A stretch of DNA of 64,000 nucleotides from RYN-230 sp963770545 (GTDB lineage: Bacteria; Actinomycetota; Actinomycetes; Streptosporangiales; Streptosporangiaceae). The position numbers were made by a program, and so were the translations under genes. Shown one piece after another: positions 15,861 through 24,904 of the stretch. Where the stretch lies: contig CAVYQF010000022.1 in NCBI GenBank assembly GCA_963770545.1, forward strand, positions 62,001 to 126,000. Reading direction: 5' to 3'. Numbering within the stretch: the first letter of the stretch is position 1; each line of letters opens with the position of its first letter. The notes under the pieces were generated by a model. The model did no database searches and was not told the origin of the DNA. It was given only the letters and a program-made list of their open reading frames with translations.

Positions 15861-18716
15861 ATGCTGCCGGGGCGGGCACGGGAGCTGCAGGAAATCGGGC
15901 ACGCTCTCGCGCAGGCACGATCGGGGACGAGCGCGACGCTCGCACTGGCTGGCGAGCCGGGAATCGGTAAGACCGCGCTGCTCGATTACGCCGCCGGCCA
16001 GGCGACCGGAATGCGGCTGCTGCGGGCCCGGGGGATCGAATCCGAGGCCCAGATACCGTTCGCGTCCCTGCTCGAACTCCTCCGCCCGACGCTGCCGATG
16101 CTGGGCAGGATCCCGGGGCCCCAGGCGGCCGCGATGGAGAGCGCGCTGGCCCTGCGACCGGGCTCGGGCCACGAACGGTTCGCGGTGGGCGCCGCCACAC
16201 TCAGCCTGCTCGCGGCCTACGCGGAGGATGCGCCGGTGGCGGTGGTAATCGACGACGCCCACTGGCTGGACGGTTCGAGCGCCCAGGCGCTGCTGTTCGC
16301 CTTCCGCCGGCTCGTGGCCGATCCCATCGCGGTGCTGATCGCGGTCCGGGACGGCGAGCCGTCCCTGCTCGACGGCGCTGATCTTCCGACCCTGCGGCTG
16401 GGCGGCCTGACCAGCGATGAGGCTGCCATGCTCGTGCTCGGGCTGGCCCCGGAGGCGGCGGCCCGGCTCTACGGCGCGACCGCCGGCAACCCGCTCGCGC
16501 TGCTTGAACCCGCCTCGGACGCGCCTGACCTGCCGCTCGCCCCGGAAGGTGCCCCCGTCCCGGTCCCGGCTACGATCGCCGGGGCCTTCCTGCGCCGGGC
16601 CAGCACGCTCAGCGACACCACCCGGCAGGCGCTGGTCCTGGCCGCAACCAGTGGCAGCTCCGATCTAACGACCCTCGGGCGCGCAGCGGCCCGCCTCGGC
16701 GTGGACCTGTCGGCGCTGGCCGACGCGGAAGCCGCGGGGCTGGTAACGCTGGACAGCGGCCGGGTGGAATTCCGCCATCCGCTGGCCCGCTCGGCCATCT
16801 ACGCCGACGCACCCGCCGGACAGCGGCGCGACACGCACCGGGCGCTCGCGGGCGCCCTGCCCGACCGGGACGTGGACCGCCGGGCCTGGCATCTGGCCGC
16901 GGCGGCGACCGGGCCGGACGGGACCGCATCGGCCGCCCTGGAGCAGGCTGGGGCGCGCAGCCGGGACCGCAGCGCGTACGCGACGGCCGCGGCCGCCTAC
17001 GAACGGGCCGGACGGCTGGCCGCGGACCACGGCCGGCGCGGCCGCCTGCTGCGGGATGCGGCGGAGGCGGGCTGGCTCGCCGGGCTCGCCGACCGGGCGG
17101 TCGCGCTGCTGGACGAGGCCCGTGCGGTCACCAATGACCCGGTCATGCTGGTTGAGATCGACGCTCTGGCCGGGCACATCGCGACCCGCCGCGGCCCGGT
17201 CATGCGGGGCCACGCGATCCTGACCGCAGCCGCCGAGCGGGCCGATCCCGAGCGGGCCGTGCCGATGCTCGCCGAAGCGGCCAGCGCCTGCTTCTACGCG
17301 GGGAATCCAGCTGAGATGCTGGCCGTCGCCGAGCGGGCCCGCGTAGCGCTGCTCGGGGGAGCCTCGGTGCGCACCCGCTTCATGGCCGCCGTGGCCGTCG
17401 GGATGGCCAGGATCCTTGGCGGTGACGCGGCGGCCGGGGCGGAATCCGTGCGCGAGGCGACGGGGCTCGCCGCGAGCTCCCCGCAGGTGCGTGAGGATCT
17501 CCGGCTGATTCCGTGGCTCGCGGTGATACCGCTGTTCCTGCGCGAGGCCGGCACCGAGCGGTCGCTGCTGGAGCCGGTACTGCGCACCGCCCGCGCCCAC
17601 ACCGCGGTTGGGGCGCTCCCCTTCATCCTTAACCTGCTCGCCCGTGATCAGGCCACCACCGACCGGTGGGCCATCGCCGAGGCCACCTACTCCGAAGCGA
17701 TCAACCTGGCCCGGGAGAGCGGGCAGCAGACCGAGCTGGCGATGGGCCTGGCCGGCCTGGCCTGGCTGCTGGGCCGCCGGGGACGGGAATCGGAGTGCCG
17801 CCGCTGCGCCGCCGAGGCCCTCCGGCTCTCCGCCGAACTCGGGACGCGGCTGTCTGAAGTCTGGGCCACGGCGGCCCTGGGAGAACTCGAACTCGGCCTC
17901 GGTGAGGCCGCCCAGGCCGCGGGGCACTTCGAGTGGCTGGAACGGCTGCTGGCCGAGCTGGGCATCACCGATGTGGACCTCTCACCCGCCGCGGACCTCG
18001 TCGAGGCCTACCTGCGGCTCGGCGACGACCAGGAGGCGCGGCGGCTCGCCGCGCAGCTCATGGCCACCGCGCAGGCCAAAGGGCAGCCATGGTCACGGGC
18101 TCGCGCGCTCCGCTGCCAGGGAATGCTCACCGGGACCGACCGTGGCGGCCGGGCTGACGGCGGCCGGGCTGACGGCGGCCGGGCTGACGACCCGGGCGGC
18201 TTCGCCGGGGCGTTCGAGCAGGCGCTGGCCCAGCACGCGCTCACGCCCGACAGCTTCGAGACGGCCAGGACCAGGCTGGCCTACGGCGAGCGACTGCGCC
18301 GGGCCCGCCACCGGGTCCGGGCCCGCGAGCAATTGCGGGCCGCCGCGGAGGTATTCGAGCGTCTCGACGCGCAACCCTGGGCCGGTCGGGCGCGCGCCGA
18401 GCTGGCCGCGACCGGCGAGACGCGGCGAGCCCGGGACCTGAGCACGCTCGATGAGCTGACCCCGCAAGAGCTGCAGATCGCTGTCCTGCTCACCGGGGGG
18501 AGGACCACCCGGGAGGCCGCAGCCGCGCTGTTCCTGAGCCCGAAGACGGTCGAGTACCACCTGCGCCACGTGTACCAGAAGCTCGGCCTGCACTCACGCG
18601 AGGAACTCGCACGGGTACTGGTCGCGCAGGGATCCCACGCCGCCGCAGGATCCCAGGCGCCCGGGAAATCCGAAACGCCCGGGGGGTCCGGCGCCTTACT
18701 GAGCGCCGGATCCTAG
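15861..18716 (+). CDS. LAL-type LuxR family transcriptional regulator
   Basis: 951 residues, the usual size of large ATP-binding LuxR regulators. Walker A GEPGIGKT at residues 31-38, Walker B VAVVIDDAHWLD at about 126-137, TPR-like helical middle, and a C-terminal LuxR HTH (LTPQELQIAVLLTGGRTTRE, then FLSPKTVEYHLRHVYQKLGL). No clear RBS before ATG 15861. It is divergent from the methyltransferase gene with 160 bases between, so it is the obvious candidate regulator of that operon. A GRADG tandem repeat sits near residue 765. Confidence 0.92.
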   Translation: MLPGRARELQEIGHALAQARSGTSATLALAGEPGIGKTALLDYAAGQATGMRLLRARGIESEAQIPFASLLELLRPTLPMLGRIPGPQAAAMESALALRPGSGHERFAVGAATLSLLAAYAEDAPVAVVIDDAHWLDGSSAQALLFAFRRLVADPIAVLIAVRDGEPSLLDGADLPTLRLGGLTSDEAAMLVLGLAPEAAARLYGATAGNPLALLEPASDAPDLPLAPEGAPVPVPATIAGAFLRRASTLSDTTRQALVLAATSGSSDLTTLGRAAARLGVDLSALADAEAAGLVTLDSGRVEFRHPLARSAIYADAPAGQRRDTHRALAGALPDRDVDRRAWHLAAAATGPDGTASAALEQAGARSRDRSAYATAAAAYERAGRLAADHGRRGRLLRDAAEAGWLAGLADRAVALLDEARAVTNDPVMLVEIDALAGHIATRRGPVMRGHAILTAAAERADPERAVPMLAEAASACFYAGNPAEMLAVAERARVALLGGASVRTRFMAAVAVGMARILGGDAAAGAESVREATGLAASSPQVREDLRLIPWLAVIPLFLREAGTERSLLEPVLRTARAHTAVGALPFILNLLARDQATTDRWAIAEATYSEAINLARESGQQTELAMGLAGLAWLLGRRGRESECRRCAAEALRLSAELGTRLSEVWATAALGELELGLGEAAQAAGHFEWLERLLAELGITDVDLSPAADLVEAYLRLGDDQEARRLAAQLMATAQAKGQPWSRARALRCQGMLTGTDRGGRADGGRADGGRADDPGGFAGAFEQALAQHALTPDSFETARTRLAYGERLRRARHRVRAREQLRAAAEVFERLDAQPWAGRARAELAATGETRRARDLSTLDELTPQELQIAVLLTGGRTTREAAAALFLSPKTVEYHLRHVYQKLGLHSREELARVLVAQGSHAAAGSQAPGKSETPGGSGALLSAGS

Positions 18717-19240
18717 GCCGGCCGGCCGAGCCGGTAGCGGAATTCGCCATCGTCCGCGATCCGGCGGAACCCGGCTTTCTCCAGCACCCGTTGGGAGGCC
18801 GCGTTGCCCGGGTCGGTCCCCGCCACCACGGCCGTCACCCGGGGATCCGCCCACGCCATGGCGAGCATGGCCTGGAGTGCCTCGGTGGCATAGCCGCGAC
18901 CTTGCCGCGAGGGCACAATGCCGTAACCAACCTCTACCTCCCCGCTGCCCCGCGGTGGCCCGAAGAACCCGATCCCGCCCACCACCAGGCCGCTGGCCCG
19001 CTCGACCACCTGACAATGGCCCCAGGCCTGGTCGGTGGGGTCGGTCACGGCCGGTCCCACGTCCTGCAGCAGCCCGGCGATGATGACGTCGCCCTCGCTC
19101 GGGTAGTCGGCAGCCCAGTCATCCAGACGGTTTCCCCCGCTGATGGCGCGGACCGCATCCCACGGCACTGGCCGCACGATAAGCCGCGCCGATAGCAGGG
19201 ACGACCTGATCGGGACGGACGGACGGCTGGCGGGATCCAT
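18713..19240 (-). CDS. RimJ/RimL-type GNAT acetyltransferase
   Basis: 175 residues. The acetyl-CoA loop is VPSRQGRGYATEAL and the C-terminal motif is NAASQRVLEKAGFRRI, both standard for RimJ/RimL-like N-acetyltransferases. GGIGFFGPP and VEVGYGI form the central strands. It converges on the LAL regulator; the two stops overlap by four bases. Substrate unknown. Confidence 0.87.
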   Translation of the reverse strand: MDPASRPSVPIRSSLLSARLIVRPVPWDAVRAISGGNRLDDWAADYPSEGDVIIAGLLQDVGPAVTDPTDQAWGHCQVVERASGLVVGGIGFFGPPRGSGEVEVGYGIVPSRQGRGYATEALQAMLAMAWADPRVTAVVAGTDPGNAASQRVLEKAGFRRIADDGEFRYRLGRPA

Positions 19241-19479
19241 TGGGCCATTGTGTCCGATGAGACCCGCCGACCAGCCCGGGCCCTTGGGGACAGCGACAAC
19301 TCATGATGCGGGTGTTTCGTACCGTTTTATGCCTCGGGTCAACCCGCTGCGCTCAGTGCACGGTTTGACTGCGCGGAGCCCCCGTGGCCTGGCAACATGC
19401 CTGAGGAATAGCCACCGTCAGGCCCGCGGAAAGGCGCATTAGGCCAAGTAACCGGGCGAATTCCGGCATGAGGAGCCTC
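19241..19479 (+). promoter_or_regulatory. Long leader of the LysM protein gene
   Basis: About 240 bases precede the LysM-protein start. Bases 19330-19460 contain several possible stems (for example around CGGTTTGAC and GGCCTGGCAACATGCC). I compared it with the c-di-AMP (ydaO) riboswitch often found ahead of actinobacterial muralytic genes and did not find the conserved core, so I call only an unassigned leader. Confidence 0.3.
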
Positions 19480-20391
19480 GTGAGTTCAGTCCCCAGGCAT
19501 CGCAGGAAACGGAAGATCAGGCGGACCGGTCAGCACACGACCCCTTCTCAGGTGGAAAAGGTCGCCCAGACGGCAGGAAAGGCTGCCCCCGCCGTTGTGG
19601 TGGTGGGCACGCTCGCCACCACGGCTCCGCACATCGGCGGAGTGACCGCCGCCCAGCCTTCCGCCACGGCCCCGCACGTGATCCATGCGCACCTGGGCGA
19701 CGCGGCCCGGCCCGCCAGCACGGCAGCCGTCACGACTGGAGCCGCCACCACTGGGGCCGCCAGCACCGAGGCAGTCAGCGCGCACCACTCGGACGCGGCC
19801 CGCCGGACCTACGCCGTGCGGACCGGGGATACGCTGTCCGGCATCACCCAGCGCTTCTACGGCCAGGACGCCAACTGGCGGTCACTCTACGCGGCCAACC
19901 AGTCGAAGATCAGCAATCCGAACCTGATCTACGTGGGTGAGGAACTCCGCCTGCCCCGGCACCTGCCCGCCCCCGTGGCCGTGCCCGCCCAGTCCTCGGC
20001 CAGCACCACGGGCTACACCCCCCGGCATGCCTCCTCTGGCGAGGCCTCCGGGACCGGCAGCCAGTCCGCCGTCAGCACGACGGCCACCACCACGAGCCTG
20101 TCCGGCACGCTGAGCTGCGGCGGCCTGGAAGCTCTGTGGGTCGAGGCGGGCGGATCACCTGGGGTGGAGGTCACCGCGGCGTCCATCGCGATGGCCGAGT
20201 CCGGCGGCAACCAGTGGGCCACCGGAACCGTCGGTGAGCGCGGTTACTGGCAGATCAACCCGGTCAACGGCTCGCTCTCCACCTACGATCCCTACGGCAA
20301 TGCCCGGGCGGCGGTCGTCATGTCCGGTAATGGCACTAACTGGTCACCGTGGACCACGTACACCAGCGGGGCGTACGCGGGACGCTGTTAA
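19480..20391 (+). CDS. Secreted LysM protein with lysozyme-like transglycosylase domain
   Basis: 303 residues from GTG 19480 (GGAG 6 bases upstream); ATG 19468 is an alternative with a poorer RBS. A basic N-terminus (RHRRKRKIRRTG) precedes a hydrophobic stretch at about 30-50, a likely signal or anchor. A LysM domain follows (YAVRTGDTLSGITQRFYG), then a Ser/Thr linker and a lysozyme-like domain with probable catalytic glutamate in IAMAESGGNQWA and the motif GYWQINPV. The role is peptidoglycan binding and cleavage at the cell surface, similar to resuscitation or spore-germination muralysins. Confidence 0.87.
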   Translation: MSSVPRHRRKRKIRRTGQHTTPSQVEKVAQTAGKAAPAVVVVGTLATTAPHIGGVTAAQPSATAPHVIHAHLGDAARPASTAAVTTGAATTGAASTEAVSAHHSDAARRTYAVRTGDTLSGITQRFYGQDANWRSLYAANQSKISNPNLIYVGEELRLPRHLPAPVAVPAQSSASTTGYTPRHASSGEASGTGSQSAVSTTATTTSLSGTLSCGGLEALWVEAGGSPGVEVTAASIAMAESGGNQWATGTVGERGYWQINPVNGSLSTYDPYGNARAAVVMSGNGTNWSPWTTYTSGAYAGRC

Positions 20392-20552
20392 TCCCAGCGT
20401 AGCCCCGCCCTCGGCCGGGCCAGGCCCAGCAGATACCGAAGCGACGCCAATTGAGCCGGGCATGGTCCTCCCGGGGACCACGCTCGGCTCAGCGGTAATC
20501 GCGCGCTCCGGCACACGCCCCTTGGCGCGCTGCACTCAACTAGACTCGTGCC

Positions 20553-20897
20553 GTGATCTTCAAGCAGGTCGGGGAAGGGAGACCCTATCCCGACCATGCC
20601 CGGACCACACGGGAGTGGGCGGAGGTGCCGCCCCGCCCGGTCCGGCTGGACCAGCTGATCACCACGAAGGCGGTGCTGGATCTCAGGCTGCTGCTGTCCA
20701 AGGATTCCACCTTCTACGGTGACCTCTTCCCGCACGTCATTCAGTGGCGCGGCGAGCTCTACCTGGAAGACGGCCTGCACCGGGCGCTCGGCGCGGCCCT
20801 GCACCAGCGGTCCGTGCTGCACGCCCGGGTGCTCGACCTCGATACCGGGCATCAGCCCAAGCACTCACGCAGGCGGGGAGGGAGTATCACGGGCTGA
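20553..20897 (+). CDS. Conserved small actinobacterial protein of unknown function
   Basis: 114 residues beginning MIFKQVGEGRPYPDH from a GTG. I recognise the conserved core (LLSKDSTFYGDLF...RGELYLEDGLHRAL...VLHARVL) as a widespread actinobacterial protein sometimes labelled a VapB-like antitoxin; no toxin gene is adjacent, so I do not adopt that name. Its 3' end overlaps the convergent esterase gene by about 33 bases. Confidence 0.75.
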   Translation: MIFKQVGEGRPYPDHARTTREWAEVPPRPVRLDQLITTKAVLDLRLLLSKDSTFYGDLFPHVIQWRGELYLEDGLHRALGAALHQRSVLHARVLDLDTGHQPKHSRRRGGSITG

Positions 20898-22115
20898 ACC
20901 GCGGGCCGCCTGGCTGACCCTGACCCGGGGGGGCCGGTCCTTCCGGGCAACGTTCGTCTTCCCGACCTGGCTGACCGGGACCGGGTGCTGAGCCGCCTCC
21001 GTCAGCAGCGGCGTCATCCACACCAGCAGCGAGGGCACCAGGGCCCGCCAGGTGGCCATGGTGTGCCCGCCGCCCGGCACCACATTCAGCTGGACGCCGG
21101 GCTGCCGGGCCAGGAGCAGGCGCTGGAACTGCCGCGCCGCGCGAAGCCCGGGGATGTCCTTTCCCCCGACGCCGAGCCAGAAGGGCGGGATCCGGGCGCT
21201 CACCGGGAGCCGGGCGATCCGCAGCAGGGGCGTGTTGGTCCGGCGCGTATGCAAATCGTGGCCGAACGGGTTGACGGTGTGCACCGGGTTGCCCAGCTGG
21301 TCATCGCTGGGGACGAAGTAGCCGCTCATCACGCCGGCCGCGCCGTAGCGCAGGCGATAGACCAGGGCGAGGTTAGCCGTGCAGTAGCCACCCTCGGAGT
21401 AGCCCGCGATACCCCAGGCCGGTCCCTGCGGCTGCACCCGCAGGATGCTCGGCAGGTACGCGGGCAGGTCACGGGCCAGGAAGGTGGCGTCCTGGGGCCC
21501 GTGCCGGACGTTCAGGCACTGCAGCGAGAAGCGCCGGCCCCCGTTGGTGTCCGGCATGACCAGCACCACGGGCTTCACCGCCGCGCCGTCGGCCAGCAGG
21601 GTGCTGTACGCCGCAGTGATGCCCACCACGTTGATCCAGTCCGCCGGGCTCCCCGGGAACCCGGGCAGCAGCTCGATGACCGGGAAGCGGTAACCGCTGA
21701 AGGCCGAACGGAAGTACTGCGGGGGCAGGTAGACGAAGACGGTCCGGCTCAGGTGGCTGGACTTGCCCCGTACCATGAGCCGGATGGTCTGCCCGCGCGC
21801 GGCGGCGGCGCGGATATTCACCCGGCTGCCCAGGATGGCGCTGATCTGCGCCGCTGACGCTTGGTTGACGCTGGTCGCCGTGGCCACCTGGCTGCTGCCC
21901 TGGCTACCGAGGTCTGAGGCGGCCGCCCCCCAGGTCTGGTAATAGTCGTAGTACTTGTTGACCGCCGCGACCCCGAACAACATCGCGGGAATGAACGCGA
22001 GGCAGGCCGCCAGCACCCGGAACACCATCTGCCTGGCCAGAGCCATCCAGCAGACCAGGGCGCAGAACACCACCATCAGGAGGATGAATAGCGCGGTGCT
22101 TTGCGGCTCTAGCAC
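20865..22115 (-). CDS. Membrane-anchored esterase (antigen 85/esterase D-like)
   Basis: 416 residues. Two hydrophobic segments lie at about residues 8-55 (LFILLMVVFCALVCWMAL and a following helix); the catalytic part is extracytoplasmic by inference. The hydrolase core shows FPVIELLPGFPGSPADW, nucleophile elbow GYSEGG and a late histidine in VVPGGGHTMATW. Such proteins act on acyl or mycolyl-type esters at the envelope; the substrate here is unknown. Confidence 0.85.
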   Translation of the reverse strand: MLEPQSTALFILLMVVFCALVCWMALARQMVFRVLAACLAFIPAMLFGVAAVNKYYDYYQTWGAAASDLGSQGSSQVATATSVNQASAAQISAILGSRVNIRAAAARGQTIRLMVRGKSSHLSRTVFVYLPPQYFRSAFSGYRFPVIELLPGFPGSPADWINVVGITAAYSTLLADGAAVKPVVLVMPDTNGGRRFSLQCLNVRHGPQDATFLARDLPAYLPSILRVQPQGPAWGIAGYSEGGYCTANLALVYRLRYGAAGVMSGYFVPSDDQLGNPVHTVNPFGHDLHTRRTNTPLLRIARLPVSARIPPFWLGVGGKDIPGLRAARQFQRLLLARQPGVQLNVVPGGGHTMATWRALVPSLLVWMTPLLTEAAQHPVPVSQVGKTNVARKDRPPRVRVSQAARGSARDTPSPPA

Positions 22116-22218
22116 TCCATCCCCTCGGCTGGGCGGGACGCCGGCGAACGGTCAGGCCGGCGGCGCGCGGACGGGAAACGCCGGGCCGCGCAGCAGACGC
22201 ACGCCGACGGCCCATGTG

Positions 22219-22275
22219 GGCGGTGAAGGTGGGATTTGAACCCACGGAGGGGTTGCCCCCACGCGCTTTCGAGGA
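22219..22275 (-). repeat. 3'-half copy of tRNA-Ser(CGA): probable attachment-site remnant
   Basis: About 57 bases match the 3' half of the intact tRNA-Ser(CGA) at 23725-23814 in the same orientation, from anticodon loop through T-arm to acceptor. There is one substitution in the acceptor stem, one in the anticodon arm and a 3-base gap in the variable arm. The 5' half is absent. Position downstream of the tRNA 3' end is what a tRNA-targeting integrative element leaves. Confidence 0.8.
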
Positions 22276-22462
22276 CTGCGCAGCCCCATCCATCGTCGGC
22301 CGCGAGCATACCTGGCCTGGGCGGACGGGCACTCGGCGTTCGCCAATGAACGTCTCCGGACAGGAGTGAATGAGCGGAGCACGTCGGCTCCACGTTGTCG
22401 CTCCCATGGTCCTTTTCGAGCAGGAGTCGGGCACCTGGGTCTAGCGAGATCAACGACGACTT

Positions 22463-22783
22463 GTGTGCCTGGAGAGCAACGGCAAGATCCTGCTACCGCT
22501 CGACACCGAGACGACGGTTGGTGGGAGTCGGCCACCTGCCGCAGGGGTCGACAGGGCTCTGGGCGTCGGCCGCCGAGGCTGGGCTGCCACGGCGACCAGG
22601 ACGCTCGCGGCCTACCTCCACGAACAGCGCTCCATAATCAAGACCGCGCAGCGGCTTCACCGGTACCGCAACGCCGTGGCTGACTGAATCCGCGGCATCA
22701 CCGAGCTGCTGGACGTGGATTTCGAGGATCCTGACCAGCGGCTCGCTCTCCAGTTCACCTGCCGCGCGCGCCTGCTGGGCTGA
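22463..22783 (+). pseudogene. C-terminal fragment of a PucR-family regulator
   Basis: The reading frame gives TRTLAAYLHEQRSIIKTAQR, then LHRYRNAVAD, a TGA at 22685-22687, then IRGITELLDVDFEDPDQRLA. This is the PucR C-terminal HTH; normally RNTV-YRIRRIEELLDVDL reads through without a stop. The N-terminal domains are missing. The TGA replaces what is usually an arginine codon (CGA), a single transition. Confidence 0.75.
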
Positions 22784-23095
22784 CCGTCCCCGCGCGGGCC
22801 GGCTCTACGCTGAGCACATACGCCTCGCGGTACCCCGGATTCCCGCTAAGGTTCATCGTGGCCTCATCGGCCGGTGCCGATTCATCACAAATGGGCGGCG
22901 CGGCGGGAAGGTAACTCATCGCTGATCGTGGAAGGCTGAGACGGCTATAGGCAGGTCAGGGGATTCCCGGTGAAACGGGACCCCCGGGGGGACAGCTTCG
23001 CGGTTTCGCCGCTCATTCTGAGTGACCCATCTAGTGGTGATTCGTAACCGCGTTGTCCGGGTAGGGTGCCCTTTGGCTGGCAGGAGGCAGATCAC
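22784..23095. other. Intergenic region without recognisable gene
   Basis: About 310 bases between the PucR fragment and the small membrane protein gene. GC is lower than average toward the right end, probably the promoter of the following small gene. No repeats or stems of note apart from a short C/G-rich stem near 22960-22995. Confidence 0.4.
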
Positions 23096-23236
23096 TTGGT
23101 ACCGAAGATCATAGGTTGGATCGTCATCATCCTGATCGTCGTCTGGATTCTGTCCAACCCCTCGGGCGCGGGCAGTACCGTGCACGGCTGGATTACGGGC
23201 ATCATCTCGTTCTTTCAGCACCTGGCAAGCGGCTGA
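23096..23236 (+). CDS. 46-residue single-pass membrane protein, paralogue of 25236-25388
   Basis: A TTG start follows a full AGGAGG with an 8-base spacer. The product begins VPKIIGWIVIILIVVWILS and continues NPSGAGSTVHGWITGIISFF. It has one transmembrane helix and a short outer or amphipathic tail. Layout and motif (K-I-I-x-W-x-I-V, then P-S/T-G-A, then V-I/H-G-hydrophobic) match the 50-residue protein ahead of the PH-domain gene 2 kb away. Function unknown. Confidence 0.7.
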   Translation: MVPKIIGWIVIILIVVWILSNPSGAGSTVHGWITGIISFFQHLASG

Positions 23237-23724
23237 CGTACGGCGGCCGCCCGCTGTATGCCCGATGCGCTGCTCCTGGTTCCGGCCTGCCCAGTCACAT
23301 GCTTAGCGCCTGCGACGCATGGGCATGGAGATCACCACTCTTGACTGGTCACCGGCAGGCCCTCCGCCTGTGCGAAGCTGAGCTACTTTCGCTCACCTGA
23401 AGTGGCCGCCCAGCCTGCGCCACCGCGCGTTGCACGTCCGCCCGCGGCCGCCTCATGCAACAGGGCCAGGGCGCCGCTGCTGGCCGTCGGTCTGCCGCCG
23501 CCCATCGCGGCCACCCTCCGCCGCCGGCGCCAGCTGCTCCCCGACCAGGCGAACCAGCAAGGATCACCCCAGGAAGCCCAGGCCGAATCAGCCGCAGGGA
23601 ACGCGCCGCGCCGCGATGCCAGCCTCTGCGACACCGTCCGGGACCCCCATGAGACCGAAGCTGAGACCAGGAGGCCATCGCAAGAATGAACGACGACCAC
23701 CGGCTCCGCATCGTCCCACGTCAG

Positions 23725-23814
23725 TGGCGGTGGAGGTGGGATTTGAACCCACGGAGGGGTTGCCCCCTCACACGCTTTCGAGGCGTGCGCCCTCGGCCAC
23801 TAGGCGACTCCACC
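23725..23814 (-). tRNA. tRNA-Ser(CGA)
   Basis: Acceptor GGTGGAG/CTCCACC, discriminator G and encoded CCA. The anticodon arm CACGC-CTCGAAA-GCGTG gives CGA. The long variable arm (GAGGGGGCAACCCCTC) and T-arm GTGGGTTCAAATCCCAC identify a serine tRNA. Its 3' half is duplicated at 22219-22275. Confidence 0.96.
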
Positions 23815-23922
23815 GCGGCTGAGCCTACCTGACGTGACGGGCCGGCGGCCCAGTCTGGGGACAGCCGCAACCCTATTGCTGCCGGGTGCCACACCAGCCC
23901 GACCAGGCCACCTGCGGTGGCC

Positions 23923-24408
23923 TCAGCCGCCCGGGGGCCTGCGGCTGGCGAAGAACTCGCGCAGCAGGCCAGCGCACTCATCCTCCAGCACCCCGGCGAT
24001 GACCTCGGTCTGCTGGTCCAGCCGCCGATCGCGGAGCACGTCCCACAGCGAGCCGACCGCCCCGGCCCGCGGATCGGCCGCGCCGTACACGAGCCGGGCC
24101 ATCCGCGCCGCGGAGATCGCCCCCGCGCACATGGTGCACGGTTCCAGCGTGACGACCAGGCTGGTGCCCGCCAGCCGCCAATCGCCTGATGCGGCGGCCA
24201 CCGCACGGATGGCCACGATCTCGGCGTGGGCCGTGGGGTCCGCGTCGGCCTCGCGGCGGTTGTGCCCACGGCCGATGATCTCGCCCCCGGCGTCCAGGAC
24301 CACCGCGCCGACCGGGACCTCGGCAGGCTGCATGCCCACGGCCGCAGCCGCCTCCGCGAGGGCGGCACGCATCGCGGGTTCGAAGGTGGCCGCGTAGCCG
24401 GTGCTCAC
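23923..24408 (-). CDS. tadA: tRNA adenosine(34) deaminase
   Basis: 161 residues with the zinc-dependent cytidine/adenosine deaminase signatures: HAE in DPTAHAEIVAI (zinc His and catalytic Glu) and PCTMC in LEPCTMCAGAI. It converts A34 to inosine in tRNA-Arg(ACG). It lies directly downstream of its actinobacterial companion gene (4-base gap). Confidence 0.95.
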   Translation of the reverse strand: MSTGYAATFEPAMRAALAEAAAAVGMQPAEVPVGAVVLDAGGEIIGRGHNRREADADPTAHAEIVAIRAVAAASGDWRLAGTSLVVTLEPCTMCAGAISAARMARLVYGAADPRAGAVGSLWDVLRDRRLDQQTEVIAGVLEDECAGLLREFFASRRPPGG

Positions 24409-24412
24409 TGCT

Positions 24413-24904
24413 TCATGGGCCGAGCGCGGCGTCCAGGGCCCGGTCCAGCGTGTGGCCGAAGCCGAGTCGGCGGGCGATGCTCGCCAGCGCCTCGTCAGGG
24501 AACAGGTCCAGGTCGCCGGACAGCGCCCCCAGATCCATCTCGTCGACGCCCAGGTCCGCGAAGATGGACATCTCGCCGGCGGGCAGCACCTGGTCTAGGT
24601 CTTCCTCGCCGGGAACCGGGATGTCCAGGTAGTCAAGGATCTGGCGGGCCAGCGGCCAGTCTACCGCGGCGGTCAGGTCGGACAGGAACACCGAGACCTC
24701 GCCGCCGAGCACCCGGAGCGCCACGAAGAAGTCATCCCCGACCGCCACCAGCCCAATCGTGCCGCCCAGGCTGGGCTGCTGGCGGAGCGCGTGGATCAGC
24801 CCCTTCAGATCCTCGGTGAGGGCGACCGGCAGGACCTCGGTGTCCCACGCGTCATCCTCGCGGTAGACGATCACGGCGACGTTGCCGCCATTCACATCTG
24901 TCAT
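24413..24904 (-). CDS. tRNA adenosine deaminase-associated protein
   Basis: 163 residues, strongly acidic. Sequence, size and place immediately before tadA match the actinobacterial family named for that association. The C-terminus GALSGDLDLFPDEALASIAR is the most conserved-looking part. The molecular role is not known; co-translation with TadA suggests assembly or regulation of the deaminase. Confidence 0.85.
   Translation of the reverse strand: MTDVNGGNVAVIVYREDDAWDTEVLPVALTEDLKGLIHALRQQPSLGGTIGLVAVGDDFFVALRVLGGEVSVFLSDLTAAVDWPLARQILDYLDIPVPGEEDLDQVLPAGEMSIFADLGVDEMDLGALSGDLDLFPDEALASIARRLGFGHTLDRALDAALGP

Larger units (their letters stand above)
22219..23814. mobile_element. Remnant of an element integrated at tRNA-Ser(CGA)
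   Basis: The stretch between the intact tRNA and the displaced 3' copy is about 1.45 kb. It holds a broken PucR-type regulator tail and a 46-residue membrane protein but no integrase, excisionase or replication gene. I infer an integrated element that later lost most of its content. Confidence 0.55.

Noticed and set aside
19290..19479. c-di-AMP (ydaO) riboswitch ahead of the LysM muralytic gene
   Set aside because: The position is right for actinobacteria, but the conserved core (GGGGGAACCC, GGGTGAATC, CCCGTCAGCTAACC-like) is absent.
20553..20897. VapB antitoxin of a toxin-antitoxin pair
   Set aside because: No PIN-domain or other toxin gene is adjacent, and the protein is a stand-alone conserved actinobacterial gene.
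22219..22300. A fifth intact tRNA-Ser gene
   Set aside because: Only the 3' half is present; D-arm and 5' acceptor strand are missing, so it cannot fold as a tRNA.
22219..23814. A functional integrative element with integrase
   Set aside because: No recombinase, excisionase or replication frame exists in the interval.
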